DNA from: an uncultured Cellvibrio sp.
GTDB taxonomy: Bacteria; Pseudomonadota; Gammaproteobacteria; Pseudomonadales; Cellvibrionaceae
Direction: 5' to 3'
Assembly: GCA_946481735.1 (NCBI GenBank)
Contig: CAMLOU010000037.1
Coordinates: forward strand, 1-29,819
DNA length: 29,819 nt
The stretch's first letter is position 1, and the number at the start of each line of letters is the position of its first letter. The notes under the pieces are model-generated. The model had not been told where the DNA came from, did not search any database, and worked only from the letters and a program-made list of their open reading frames with translations. Both the position numbers and the translations under genes were made by a program. Positions 7,728 through 16,359 of this stretch are shown here, piece after piece.

Positions 7728-8879
7728 TTAATCGTGCAATTTGCTCAGCACCGGGTTGGCGTACATGGCCAATACCAGCTCGCGATACTCTGCCGGAATT
7801 GCCTGCATCCGTAATTCAAATTGCTGACGTTGCTCCGCGAGCTCTTCCAGCACAAACGGAATATTTTTTTCCGTGTAATTTACCTTTGGCGGGGTGCCGT
7901 GCAACATGTGATAGGCAAAGCAGTTGCTGCTGTGCAATACATAGTTGCTGAGTACCTGGCGATCAATCTCCGCCACCACTTCATCAGCGTCCATATAATC
8001 TGCACTTAACACTTCACCAAAAGCGACGTGCACATGACCTTTTTGTCCGGCAATACCCATCGCGATACTTTTCACATCTTCGTGTTGTTCTTTTTGATAG
8101 CTGCCGCTGGTGCGCTGGTGATATAACTCGCGTGCCTTGGCGGCATCGCAGGGATCAAATTCGTAAGAAATGGACACCGGCACAATGTGCAATTCTTTGA
8201 CATAGTCATTGAATTCCTGGGTCTTGGGGCGGTTGATGGTCAGCATACCAATCACAGCGGAATTGGTCTTGTCGTGCCCGTCTTTGGCGCGCCCTTCGCG
8301 CTGCGCAATCCAGATATTACTGTTCTCGTTGATGATAGAGTGATAGATATAGGCCGACAAATGTTTTGCCGCCTTTAATTTTTCGCGCGGTGCTTTGGCC
8401 GAACGATTGACGATAAAACTTTTGTTCAGGCGCATCAGGTCCGACACATAAGGTTTGGTCAGCAGATTGTCGCCGATAGCGATGCGCAGGGTATTGCAAT
8501 CAGAGTGATACAAAGACCAATTCACAAAAGCCGGGTCCATGGCGATGTCCCGGTGATTACTGATAAACAAATACGCCTGTTGCGGGTTTAATCGCTCCAG
8601 GCCGGACACGGTCAACCCGGAGGTGGTGCTGCGGATCATGCGCGCCATGTATTTTTCTACCACATCCTGAAAACCGCGTACGGAATTTACCCCGGCCAAT
8701 TGTTTGACCAGTGCGCGCTTTACCAAGGGGCGCAGCAAGCCGCCGGCCCAGGGATTCAGGCGCGGAAATTTCAGGCGTGTCACCGCATCAATCAATTCAG
8801 GATCAGCGAGGATACGGTCCAGTGTGGGGCGAACTTCGTCGTCATGATAGGGGCGGATATCGTCAAATTCTGTGGTCAT
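7728..8879 (-). CDS. 1-acyl-glycerol-3-phosphate acyltransferase-like protein
   Basis: 383 residues of the PlsC/PlsB acyltransferase superfamily, which moves acyl chains onto glycerol-phosphate or related acceptors at the membrane. Block I is SNHRDIAMDPAF with H109 and D115, giving H-x5-D (D111 is also present) instead of the usual H-x4-D. Block II is FIVNRS (155-160). Block III is REGRAKDG (194-201), close to the PlsB EGGRSRTG block. Block IV is IVPVSISYEF (232-241). There is no obvious transmembrane helix. ATG 8879 is preferred to an in-frame TTG nine bases upstream, although its ribosome binding site is poor. dinG follows 57 bases downstream. The exact acyl donor and acceptor cannot be read from the sequence. 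Confidence 0.8.
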   Translation of the reverse strand: MTTEFDDIRPYHDDEVRPTLDRILADPELIDAVTRLKFPRLNPWAGGLLRPLVKRALVKQLAGVNSVRGFQDVVEKYMARMIRSTTSGLTVSGLERLNPQQAYLFISNHRDIAMDPAFVNWSLYHSDCNTLRIAIGDNLLTKPYVSDLMRLNKSFIVNRSAKAPREKLKAAKHLSAYIYHSIINENSNIWIAQREGRAKDGHDKTNSAVIGMLTINRPKTQEFNDYVKELHIVPVSISYEFDPCDAAKARELYHQRTSGSYQKEQHEDVKSIAMGIAGQKGHVHVAFGEVLSADYMDADEVVAEIDRQVLSNYVLHSSNCFAYHMLHGTPPKVNYTEKNIPFVLEELAEQRQQFELRMQAIPAEYRELVLAMYANPVLSKLHD

Positions 8880-8994
8880 GAAGAGCAATCACTTAAGTAA
8901 CAGGCATGGAAGATTTTCAGTGCCAAAAAATCCGTAGCTTTACGCAGAGTCTTGGACAAAAATAGCCGCACAACATACCGAAAAGAGGTGGAAA

Positions 8995-9429
8995 ATGCCA
9001 CAGGCGAATGACCCGATTCCCGTTGCGGCGCACGGCCAATCCTGCCCGTGTGGCAGCGGCTCCACACTGGGCGACTGTTGCCTGCCCAGACTGACCGGTG
9101 AGCGTCCGCCACGGACCGCCGAACAGTTGATGCGCTCCCGTTATACTGCCCACGTGTTCTTGCAAATTGATTATTTGTGGCAAACCTGGAGTCCTGATCA
9201 ACGGCAACGCAGCAATCCTGAACAAATCCGCGCCTGGGCAGCCAGTTGTGAATGGTTGGGGCTGCAAATCATGGCGACGGAGGCTGGCCAGGAAAATGAC
9301 AGCGCCGGCCTGGTCAGTTTTGTCGCCCTCTATCGGCACGACGGTAACTTCCAACAACATCATGAAATCTCGCTATTTCGCCAGGTCATGGGCCGTTGGT
9401 TCTATGTCGACCACCAGCCAGCTGAATGA
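8995..9429 (+). CDS. YchJ family protein with SEC-C metal-binding motif
   Basis: 144 residues, similar in length to E. coli YchJ (UPF0225). The N-terminal zinc-binding SEC-C motif is CPCGSGSTLGDCC (C17, C19, C28, C29). The conserved core RTAEQLMRSRYTAHV follows, then a NTF2-like fold region with FVALYR, HHEISLF and GRWFYVD. The function of the family is not established. SEC-C motifs are otherwise known from SecA tails and bind zinc. The ATG is preceded by AAGAGGTGG at good spacing. It is transcribed divergently from the acyltransferase gene, with 115 bases between them. Confidence 0.88.
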   Translation: MPQANDPIPVAAHGQSCPCGSGSTLGDCCLPRLTGERPPRTAEQLMRSRYTAHVFLQIDYLWQTWSPDQRQRSNPEQIRAWAASCEWLGLQIMATEAGQENDSAGLVSFVALYRHDGNFQQHHEISLFRQVMGRWFYVDHQPAE

Positions 9430-9638
9430 GTCGCCATTGTAGATGTGACCCAGCCTACGCTATGGCTATAAACCGATCACAGGGCGGTCGGGATTATCGA
9501 CTGATGGCCCGCCGCCACCTAAGATAAAGCGCATCGATAAGTGCTATGCGGCAATAAAAAGCGACTAGACTTAGGGCACATAAAAGCCGGTGCTGTCATT
9601 GCACTCTGGTATCTCTATTTGGGTAGAAGTCGATATTC

Positions 9639-10919
9639 ATGAAGATCCTGTTGGTCGAAGACAGCGCGACCTTGCGCCATGCCATGAGTCACTACATCAC
9701 CGATGCGGGCCACACGCCGTTGATTGCCCGCAGCGGTGAGGAAGCCTTGCAGCTGTTGGAAGACACACCGGTGGACATGATCATCATGGACGTGGAGATG
9801 CCCGGCCTGAATGGTTTTGAAACGACCCGCCTGATCCGCGAATGGCTGGGCGGCCACTGGATTCCCATCATTTTTGTCACCGGCCGCAACGAAGACGAGA
9901 GTTACCGCGAAGGTATCGAGGCCGGCGGCGATGACTATCTGATCAAACCCGTCAGTTACATGATCATCAAGGCCAAAATCCGTGCGATGGAGCGGATCGC
10001 CGAGATGCGCGACCAGTTAAACCGCCTCAATGCCGAACTTGAAGCGCTCAGCCAACTGGACAGCCTGACCCAGATCTACAACCGCCGCACCTTTACCGAA
10101 CAGGCAGAACAACAGTGGCTGGTGGCGACCCGCCAGCAACAACCGGTCAGCGCGCTGATGATTGACGTAGACCATTTCAAATTGTTCAACGATCACTACG
10201 GCCACCCGGCTGGCGATGCCTGTCTTAAAAAGATCACTCAGGCAATCAAAAGCTGTTTGCGACGGCCGCTGGATCTTTTGGGCCGCTACGGAGGCGAAGA
10301 ATTTATCGTGCTCCTGCCCGAAACCGACAGCGTAGGAGCCTTTCGGGTCGCGGGATCAATCAACAAAGCCGTCGAGGCACTGGGCCTGCCCCACGACGTG
10401 TCGCCCACCTGCCCGGTGGCAACCGTCAGTATCGGCGGCGCCACCTGTACACGCACAGCGGGCCACAGCCTGGAAGAGCTGATCAAATGCGCCGACCGCG
10501 CGCTTTATAAAGCCAAGCGCAGTGGCCGTAATCGTGCGCTGGTGGATGAGGTCGTGATCCACAAAACCGTGTTGATCGTGGACAGCGAGGCGGATGATCT
10601 GCGCCGCGTCACCAGCATTCTGCAACAGCATTGCAATATCCTGACAGCGGAAGCCCTGGATGAAGGATTAGAGATTGCCTTTGATGTGCGCCCCGACGTG
10701 ATCCTGATTGATGCGGGTACCGCTGCCGAGGATGATCACCGTTTTTGCCGCCACCTCGCCCGGAGCGATAAAACCGTTGTAATTCCGGTGGTGTTGATGC
10801 TCGATGAGGATGTACCGGAGGGGCCGGTGCCGGACAGGTTTATCGGTATCCGCGAATCCCTGCGCAAACCCCTCACGGAAAAGAACCTGCTCAATAAGAT
10901 CCAGCAGTTAATGTCGTAA
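9639..10919 (+). CDS. REC-GGDEF-REC diguanylate cyclase
   Basis: 426 residues in three domains. REC1 (1-120) keeps the acidic pocket E7/D8, phospho-acceptor D51 in MDVEMPG and K103 in IKPVS, so it should be phosphorylatable. The GGDEF domain (about 135-300) has the active-site GGEEF (218-222) and substrate residues in DSLTQIYNRR. An inhibitory I-site RPLD (209-212) lies exactly five residues before GGEEF, so product inhibition by c-di-GMP is expected. A second receiver-like domain (310-425) has D315, D358 in LIDAG and K410-P411, but lacks a typical Thr/Ser in the VVLM strand. It looks degenerate or specialised. It should make c-di-GMP from GTP in response to a partner kinase. The ATG start has no strong ribosome binding site. 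No cognate kinase gene is adjacent. Confidence 0.93.
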   Translation: MKILLVEDSATLRHAMSHYITDAGHTPLIARSGEEALQLLEDTPVDMIIMDVEMPGLNGFETTRLIREWLGGHWIPIIFVTGRNEDESYREGIEAGGDDYLIKPVSYMIIKAKIRAMERIAEMRDQLNRLNAELEALSQLDSLTQIYNRRTFTEQAEQQWLVATRQQQPVSALMIDVDHFKLFNDHYGHPAGDACLKKITQAIKSCLRRPLDLLGRYGGEEFIVLLPETDSVGAFRVAGSINKAVEALGLPHDVSPTCPVATVSIGGATCTRTAGHSLEELIKCADRALYKAKRSGRNRALVDEVVIHKTVLIVDSEADDLRRVTSILQQHCNILTAEALDEGLEIAFDVRPDVILIDAGTAAEDDHRFCRHLARSDKTVVIPVVLMLDEDVPEGPVPDRFIGIRESLRKPLTEKNLLNKIQQLMS

Positions 10920-10964
10920 GGCGGCGATGGTATTCACCGCCGTACTGATTATCGCTGATGCATA

Positions 10965-11987
10965 TCACCCCTGATGCGTGCGCAGCGCGTTATACCAGCC
11001 CACATCCCGCGCACTCTTGTCCACCTGATCCACCACGTCCAATACCAGCGCAAACAACGCCATACGCACCAGAACGCCGTTATCCGCCTGCCGAAAGATG
11101 GCCAGGTTGGGGTTTTGGTTCAGGTCGTTGTCCAGCTCATTGGCATCCGCCCGCGAATCGCGCGGCAAGGGATGCATGATGACCGTGTTGGGTTCGCAGT
11201 ATTGGGTGTAGATGGATTGGTTAAGGCGGAAACGCCCGCGATAAAGGTCGGCCTCTTCCTTACTGGAAAAACGCTCCTCCTGAATGCGGGTAGAGTAAGC
11301 AATGTCCACCTTGGAGATACTCTGCGGCAAGTCATCGGTTACCACGACGCTGTGCCCTACCTTGCGCAATTCTTCCACCAGGTATTCCGGCATCGCCAGT
11401 TCGCGCGGTGACACCAGGGTGACTTGCACCTTGTCGAACAGGCACAGGAGTTTGCACAGTGAGTGGACCGTGCGGCCATGCTTCAGGTCGCCGATCATCG
11501 CAATGCGCAAACCGTCCAGTCCGCGCCCTCTGGAACGCAGCTCTTTGCGAATGGTATAGAGATCCAACAATGCCTGGGTGGGATGCTCATTGGCACCGTC
11601 ACCCCCATTGATGACCGGTACACGGCTGGCTTGCGCGAACTCAGCCACCGAACCGGCCTGCGGATGGCGCATACAAATGACGTCGCTGTAACCCGATAAC
11701 ACGCGTGCGGTGTCATACAGGGATTCACCTTTGGTGATGGAGGAACTCTCAAAACCGGTCGTCTCGCGCACCTCACCACCCAGCAGGTTAAATGCGCAAC
11801 CGAAACTGATACGCGTGCGGGTACTGGCTTCAAAGAACATATTGCCGAGGATGGCGCCCTCCAGCACCCGCGTCATCCGCCGGCGCAGAGCGTAGGGCTC
11901 CATGGCGTCCGCCACGTCGAAAACGCGCTGGATATCTGCACGTTCAAATTGTTCGATGGAAAGAATGTGGGCGCCGGTAAAGTTCAC
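10965..11987 (-). CDS. pyrB: Aspartate carbamoyltransferase catalytic chain
   Basis: 340 residues. It catalyses carbamoyl phosphate plus aspartate to N-carbamoyl-aspartate, the committed step of pyrimidine synthesis. Carbamoyl-phosphate binding STRTR is at residues 55-59, the loop with K86 is SSITKGES, MRHPQ is at 106-110, GDGANEHPTQ at 129-138 and HPLPRD at 272-277. The body follows the E. coli PyrB pattern but is about 30 residues longer, with extra C-terminal sequence (DKSARDVGWYNALRTHQG). No pyrI regulatory-chain gene or pyrC-like gene is adjacent. The start is GTG at 11987, supported by TGAGGACC at good spacing. It converges with the diguanylate cyclase gene, with 45 bases between the two stops. 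Confidence 0.95.
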   Translation of the reverse strand: MNFTGAHILSIEQFERADIQRVFDVADAMEPYALRRRMTRVLEGAILGNMFFEASTRTRISFGCAFNLLGGEVRETTGFESSSITKGESLYDTARVLSGYSDVICMRHPQAGSVAEFAQASRVPVINGGDGANEHPTQALLDLYTIRKELRSRGRGLDGLRIAMIGDLKHGRTVHSLCKLLCLFDKVQVTLVSPRELAMPEYLVEELRKVGHSVVVTDDLPQSISKVDIAYSTRIQEERFSSKEEADLYRGRFRLNQSIYTQYCEPNTVIMHPLPRDSRADANELDNDLNQNPNLAIFRQADNGVLVRMALFALVLDVVDQVDKSARDVGWYNALRTHQG

Positions 11988-12089
11988 GAATGGTCCTCAG
12001 TAATGATCCGCACAGTGGCGGTTAAGACAATGGATGGGGCAGTTGTACGATATAAAAAGCAGCCTGGTGACAACCCGGTAAATGCGGCT

Positions 12090-12095
12090 ATTCTA
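12090..12095 (-). promoter_or_regulatory. Possible -10 element for pyrB
   Basis: On the minus strand TAGAAT matches the -10 consensus at five of six positions. A poor -35 (TTTCCC) sits 17 bases upstream. The transcript would have a leader of about 100 bases before the GTG. That leader contains a short T-run (GCTTTTTAT) but no strong stem before it, so a pyrBI-type attenuator is not convincingly present. Confidence 0.3.
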
Positions 12096-12249
12096 ACGGC
12101 ACCGCCATCAATGGGAAATTGTTTATCCGGTGAGTTTGAAGATTTTGGACTTTACTGCTGTAATCAAACCAGATCTTGAGCGCCAGCAGACCAATAAGGG
12201 CGAGTCATTACCACAACATCAATAATAATTGTCACCGATAGGACCCAAC

Positions 12250-13170
12250 GTGTTCGAATACCCGGAAACCTTGTCCAAATTCTGCACAGCCGAGACGGCC
12301 ACCAGGATACTAGCCTCCCACACTCTGCGCTGGAGTTCGCCGCATTTGTTTGGCGACCCGTTTGAGTTGGACCACCGCACCGGATTGAGTTTTGATCCGC
12401 ACCTTTTGCTTAATGAAGTGGTGCGCACCACCATCGCTATGATTTTTTCCCCCAGCGCGCCCCACGGTAATTCACCCTTGATGAACGGCATCCGCCGCTG
12501 GCGTGATGATGGTCGGTTTGAAACGCCCGCCGAGGCCGAAGCGTCCGCCGCCTTGATGGAGTTGTTGTCGAAGATGGTGGACCAACGCCAGGCTGATATC
12601 GATATCCTGATGGCCGACTGGCGACACTTTACCCGTCACCTGCGCATCTGCAGCTTCAGCGCCAAGCCGGATAACCTGGCCTGCTGGCAACGGCATGCCG
12701 ACAACCATCGCGGTGCCGTGATTCGCTTCCACGTTCACGAACTGGGCATTAATCCGGATGCAGCAGATGCCGTGCGGCCGATAGAGTACCGCCAGATCCG
12801 CCCTGAAATCACGACCATTAAAGAACAACTGAATGCCGCCATTTACGCCGAGAAACCGGATCTGCAAGCGGGCTTCCTCGATAAATTATTGTGCAAATCC
12901 AGCATCGCCAGCAGCGAACAGGAATGGCGTTGCTTCTATCACGCTCTGGCGGAGCCCAGCAGTAAAAGCAACAACGATATGGATTGGTTTGATGATCGAC
13001 CCTTTTTGAGTAAAGCGGTCAGTGCGATTTATCTCGGGGCCTATATGTCGGTGGAAGACAAGAAAGTGCTGCTGGATATGCAGAGGGAATATTATCCCAA
13101 TGCCAAAATTCTTCAGGCGCAACCTGTGCACGGCAAATATGATGTTGAGTTCGTCAAGATTGCGCGTTAG
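12250..13170 (+). CDS. DUF2971 domain protein
   Basis: 306 residues with the layout of DUF2971. The N-terminus has a strand and helix followed by LRWSSPHLFGDPFELD, the family's segment of aromatic residue, S/N-P, F and D-P-F. The middle holds FTRHLRICSFSAKPDNLACWQRHADNHRGAVIRF, which contains the typical CFS...W..YA-like block ending in G. SEQEWR (near residue 220) matches the late E-W-R block. Family function is unknown; members occur scattered and sometimes near mobile or defence genes, but nothing here suggests that. The start is taken as GTG 12250, preceded by AGGA six bases upstream, rather than an in-frame TTG seven codons earlier without a binding site. The stop is only three bases from the stop of the convergent glpD-like gene. 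Confidence 0.8.
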   Translation: MFEYPETLSKFCTAETATRILASHTLRWSSPHLFGDPFELDHRTGLSFDPHLLLNEVVRTTIAMIFSPSAPHGNSPLMNGIRRWRDDGRFETPAEAEASAALMELLSKMVDQRQADIDILMADWRHFTRHLRICSFSAKPDNLACWQRHADNHRGAVIRFHVHELGINPDAADAVRPIEYRQIRPEITTIKEQLNAAIYAEKPDLQAGFLDKLLCKSSIASSEQEWRCFYHALAEPSSKSNNDMDWFDDRPFLSKAVSAIYLGAYMSVEDKKVLLDMQREYYPNAKILQAQPVHGKYDVEFVKIAR

Positions 13171-13173
13171 GCA

Positions 13174-14340
13174 CTATTCCGGATAGAGCGGCAACTGCGC
13201 AGTATCAGCGCGTGCCTGTCGCTCCGGCAAGGCCGCGCGCACGCGGTCAAGTGCCATCTGAGCTGTAGGCCGATAGGTTGTTAATTTCCCGCCCATCAGC
13301 GATAACACACGCGGGCATTCCGCATTATCCACATCCAGCAATACTTCGCGCGGCCGAAAAAATGCGCTCTTTTCGCTGCGCGGCAATACCCGCAATCCGG
13401 CAAAGCCCGTAACCGGTACACCGGAAAGATCCAGTGCCGGGAAATAGTGTTTCAGGGTATGCAGTAGATAGGCCTTTTCACTGTCAAGACAACGCGCCGC
13501 TTCGGGTGCGCCATGATGAATGGTTTCTGTGGTGCCGATCAGCAATTGTTGTTTCCAGGGCAATACAAAAATGGCGCGCTTATCCTGCGGTGCCTCCAGA
13601 TAAAAATATTGATCCAGCAAGGGTGGCAACAACAGGTGGCTGCCCTGCACCAGTTCCACCGCCGGCAAGTGGTGGGCGGGCGTAATTCGGGCTAACACAT
13701 CCAGTGCCCAGGGACCGCTGCAATTCATCAGCACATTCGCTGTTATTGTTTGCTGCTGCCCCTGAAATTCATAATCAATCTCGCAGTGTTTATCCTGCAC
13801 CCGGGCAGCCACAAACCGGGCAGGAATAAGCACCTCGGCACCGAGCGATTGGGCCGAGCGCAATACCGCCGCCGTCAAGGCCGCATCATCTGTTTGTGCT
13901 TCGTAATAGCGAAATACCTCGCGCAAGCCGTCCTGTTTCAAGCCGGTCAAACTATCCCATTCCTGTTGCGGCAGGCTGCGAAAGTGCGCCGTGTTACTCA
14001 AGCCGGCGAGTACGGAATACAAACTCAAACCGGCACGGATGGTCAGCGGGGAGCGCTTGGAATCCTGGTAAATCGGAATGTGGAGGGGTTGTAACTTGAC
14101 CAGATCAGGCGCGAGTTTTAATAACAATGCCCGCTCGCGCAAACTCTCGCGCACCAGGCCAAATTGAGCACTTTCCAGGTAGCGTAAACCACCGTGAATG
14201 AGTTTGGATGATTTGCTGGACGTGCCAGCGGCAATCGCCTGTTGCTCAAGCACCAGCACCGAATAACCCGCCGCCGTTGCCGCTTGCGCAACACCCGCGC
14301 CCTGAATCCCTGCGCCGATGACTACTACATCGTAATGCAT
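13174..14340 (-). CDS. glpD: Short glycerol-3-phosphate dehydrogenase-like FAD oxidoreductase
   Basis: 388 residues. FAD-binding GAGIQG (9-14) is followed by the GlpD signature AGTSSKSSKLIHGGLRYLE (38-56). Later GlpD blocks are present: CSGPWALDVL, WKQQLLIGTTETIHHG, FAGLRVLPRS and GGKLTTYRPTA. The protein ends soon after the last block and so lacks the C-terminal helical domain of about 110 residues of standard GlpD (around 500 residues). The reading frame is intact, so this is a short family form rather than an obvious break. It would oxidise glycerol-3-phosphate, or a similar polyol phosphate, and pass electrons to quinone. ATG 14340 follows AGGA and lies 23 bases after the stop of the FGGY kinase, so the two are in one operon. 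Confidence 0.8.
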   Translation of the reverse strand: MHYDVVVIGAGIQGAGVAQAATAAGYSVLVLEQQAIAAGTSSKSSKLIHGGLRYLESAQFGLVRESLRERALLLKLAPDLVKLQPLHIPIYQDSKRSPLTIRAGLSLYSVLAGLSNTAHFRSLPQQEWDSLTGLKQDGLREVFRYYEAQTDDAALTAAVLRSAQSLGAEVLIPARFVAARVQDKHCEIDYEFQGQQQTITANVLMNCSGPWALDVLARITPAHHLPAVELVQGSHLLLPPLLDQYFYLEAPQDKRAIFVLPWKQQLLIGTTETIHHGAPEAARCLDSEKAYLLHTLKHYFPALDLSGVPVTGFAGLRVLPRSEKSAFFRPREVLLDVDNAECPRVLSLMGGKLTTYRPTAQMALDRVRAALPERQARADTAQLPLYPE

Positions 14341-14363
14341 AAAAAAATCCTGTTCATTTAGTG

Positions 14364-15833
14364 TTAATTGCCCAACCAGACCTGCACGGCATCTTGCCAA
14401 TGGATAAATCGCTCGTGCAGTAAAGGGTTGTGCCGGGGAACAAAGGTGTCGTCATCATATTGGGGCCGCCATTGTTCAGGCATGCCTGCGGTGGTAAAAG
14501 CAACGCCTTGCAAGGTTGCATCGGTGTTATCGCTACGATGCACCGTCACACCGGTTAAATCGGCCAATCGTTGACACACTTCATCCGCCCGGCTCAAGCC
14601 GCCGCTGATATAAATACGTTTAGCCGGGCCAATGGATTGCATCAACCGAAAATTAACCAGCAACTGGAATAACACACTCTCCAGCCAGGTTTGAATTTTT
14701 TCCACAGGTGTCAATGCATCGCTAAAGCGAGAGGTCAGATCCGTTCGCCAATAGGGCGCGCTCAAACCGCCGACGGCATTTAAAAAACAGGCATCGCTTT
14801 TGGTTAACGGCGTTGCCAGGGCTGAGTCGATAGTCGCCGGCGTGATAGCCATACCGATATCCTTTTGCAGCCAGTCGATAGCCGCTGCCGCACCGTTAAC
14901 TGTCGCTTCCAATGCATAAAGCCGCGCGGCGGATGTATGATCGGGATCAGGAAGCCAGAGCGGACTAACCAATAACCCGGCCGGTGCTTCACATTGCCCG
15001 GCGACGCGCTGGATAAATGCACCGGTACCGATATTGATATAACACGCATCTGCCTCCGGCATACCGCGCGCAAATAAGGATGCGCCCTGGTCGCGCTGGC
15101 AAGTGTTTAGCGGAACATCCTGACCGCCCAATCGTAGATGACCCACCACGCTGTTGTGCCAGACACAAGTGGGCAGGATCGCTTTATCAATGTGAAAGAT
15201 ATCCAACAGCTCCTGATCCCAATCATTCGTTGAGAGATTCCACAACAGGGTGCGTTGCGCGTGACCGGGATCAATCGCTGTACGGTCCTTGTTATCGCGC
15301 AACAGATTGCGAAACAGGTAACTGGCGATGGGACCAATCATTAATTGGCGGGAGGCCGCAGCGGATTTGACGGCATCAATGTGATCAAGACACCAGCGCA
15401 TCTTGCTCGCGCCGTAATGCGGTGAAATACGAATACCCGTGCGCTGCTGTACCGTGTGTTGCGATAACGGAAAATCGTGCAACAGGCCTTCTGCACGCCG
15501 GTCCTGCCAACTTAATACCGGCGATAACGCCGCGCCGGTTGCAGAGTGCCAACACAGCAAAGACGATCCCTGCCCGGCAAAACCGGCGGCGATCACCGAT
15601 GCAGGGTTTTTCCTCAACACCTGCTCAATCTGTTCGAGGCATTCACGGATGCCCGCAAGAATCTCCCCGCCGTCCTGCTCCACATGGACCTGCCGGTGCT
15701 CATCTGTATAAGTGCGGGTCGCGCAGGGTGCGGAGAACATACACACCCGCTCGCCGGTATGCCGATAGAGTGCCACCCGGCTGCTTTGGCCGCCCTGGTC
15801 AATCGCCAGAACCAGCGTATTGGAAGGAGTCAT
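14364..15833 (-). CDS. FGGY-family carbohydrate kinase, glycerol kinase-like
   Basis: 489 residues of the ASKHA sugar kinase fold. The phosphate-1 loop is AIDQGGQSSR (10-19). Substrate-side residues lie in WQDRR (109-113). The catalytic base is D248 in QRDQGASLFARG, matching GDQ-AAL of glycerol kinase. Phosphate-2 NIGTGAF (267-273) and adenosine-side ISGGLSRAD are also present. Similarity of layout to GlpK, and a GlpD-like gene 23 bases downstream, suggest phosphorylation of glycerol feeding the oxidoreductase. However, GGQ replaces the GTT of GlpK in the first loop, so another polyol is possible. ATG 15833 is preferred to an earlier in-frame start lying inside the upstream DUF2214 gene. No transporter or regulator gene is adjacent. 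Confidence 0.85.
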   Translation of the reverse strand: MTPSNTLVLAIDQGGQSSRVALYRHTGERVCMFSAPCATRTYTDEHRQVHVEQDGGEILAGIRECLEQIEQVLRKNPASVIAAGFAGQGSSLLCWHSATGAALSPVLSWQDRRAEGLLHDFPLSQHTVQQRTGIRISPHYGASKMRWCLDHIDAVKSAAASRQLMIGPIASYLFRNLLRDNKDRTAIDPGHAQRTLLWNLSTNDWDQELLDIFHIDKAILPTCVWHNSVVGHLRLGGQDVPLNTCQRDQGASLFARGMPEADACYINIGTGAFIQRVAGQCEAPAGLLVSPLWLPDPDHTSAARLYALEATVNGAAAAIDWLQKDIGMAITPATIDSALATPLTKSDACFLNAVGGLSAPYWRTDLTSRFSDALTPVEKIQTWLESVLFQLLVNFRLMQSIGPAKRIYISGGLSRADEVCQRLADLTGVTVHRSDNTDATLQGVAFTTAGMPEQWRPQYDDDTFVPRHNPLLHERFIHWQDAVQVWLGN

Positions 15834-15864
15834 TATCAGCCTGTCCCGGCGCGAGAACGCAGCA

Positions 15865-16305
15865 TCACGCCCGCGCCATAAAGACAGCGAGCAACGGCAA
15901 GAGCACAACCGCCAGCAACTCGATGCGCTGGATCAAGCGAATGTTTACCGGCAATTGCACCAGGGCAGACGGCGGCAGGTTGGCTGATCGTCTACGCGCT
16001 TTGAAGAATTCCAGCGTGGGCCAGATGGACAAAAAGGCCACAATCACAAACAGGGTGACCTTTGCGTGAAACAAGCCGTTCTGGGCGTAAAAAATGACTG
16101 GCTTGCCTACCCAAAATACCTTGGCCAAGCCTGTCACTAACACCAGGATAGCGGCAGCACCGTACAAGCCATCAAGGATAAACAGCCGCTTGACCTGCTG
16201 CGGACTTGCTTCGCTCACAAACAACAGGTGCTGGGCTACCAGCGCGGCAAACAGCACCATGAAACCCAGGTAATGCAAATAAGTGACTAACGCTTCTGCG
16301 ATCAT
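15865..16305 (-). CDS. DUF2214 family inner-membrane protein
   Basis: 146 residues with four predicted membrane helices (about 8-28, 45-64, 80-98 and 126-144), separated by short polar loops. The layout and lengths fit DUF2214, small integral membrane proteins without established function. Notable residues are H11 and H26 in or near the first helix and H79 before the third (FHAKVTLF). These could be ligands, but that is speculative. ATG 16305 follows GGAG. The gene ends 31 bases before the FGGY kinase start and is probably first in the DUF2214 - kinase - GlpD-like operon, so it may have a transport-related or membrane role there. Confidence 0.75.
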   Translation of the reverse strand: MIAEALVTYLHYLGFMVLFAALVAQHLLFVSEASPQQVKRLFILDGLYGAAAILVLVTGLAKVFWVGKPVIFYAQNGLFHAKVTLFVIVAFLSIWPTLEFFKARRRSANLPPSALVQLPVNIRLIQRIELLAVVLLPLLAVFMARA

Positions 16306-16359
16306 GAATCAAAAACTCCGCCGACCAATACGCCGTGAGCATACTCTTTATCGAGGCGC

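Noticed and set aside
8952..8979. TTGGAC / CATACC as a promoter for the ychJ-like gene
   Set aside because: The -10 matches only three of six bases and transcription would start at the ribosome binding site.
9465..9530. Tiny 21-codon ORF upstream of the diguanylate cyclase
   Set aside because: No ribosome binding site, arginine-rich random-looking product and no context.
11988..12095. Possible pyrBI-like attenuator in the pyrB leader
   Set aside because: A short T-run is present on the minus strand, but only a 4-base stem with a long loop precedes it and no clear leader peptide was found.
13174..14340. glpD-like gene as a broken pseudogene
   Set aside because: It lacks the C-terminal domain, but the frame is intact, all core motifs are present, and the stop falls at a tidy end with no remnant of the missing domain beyond it.
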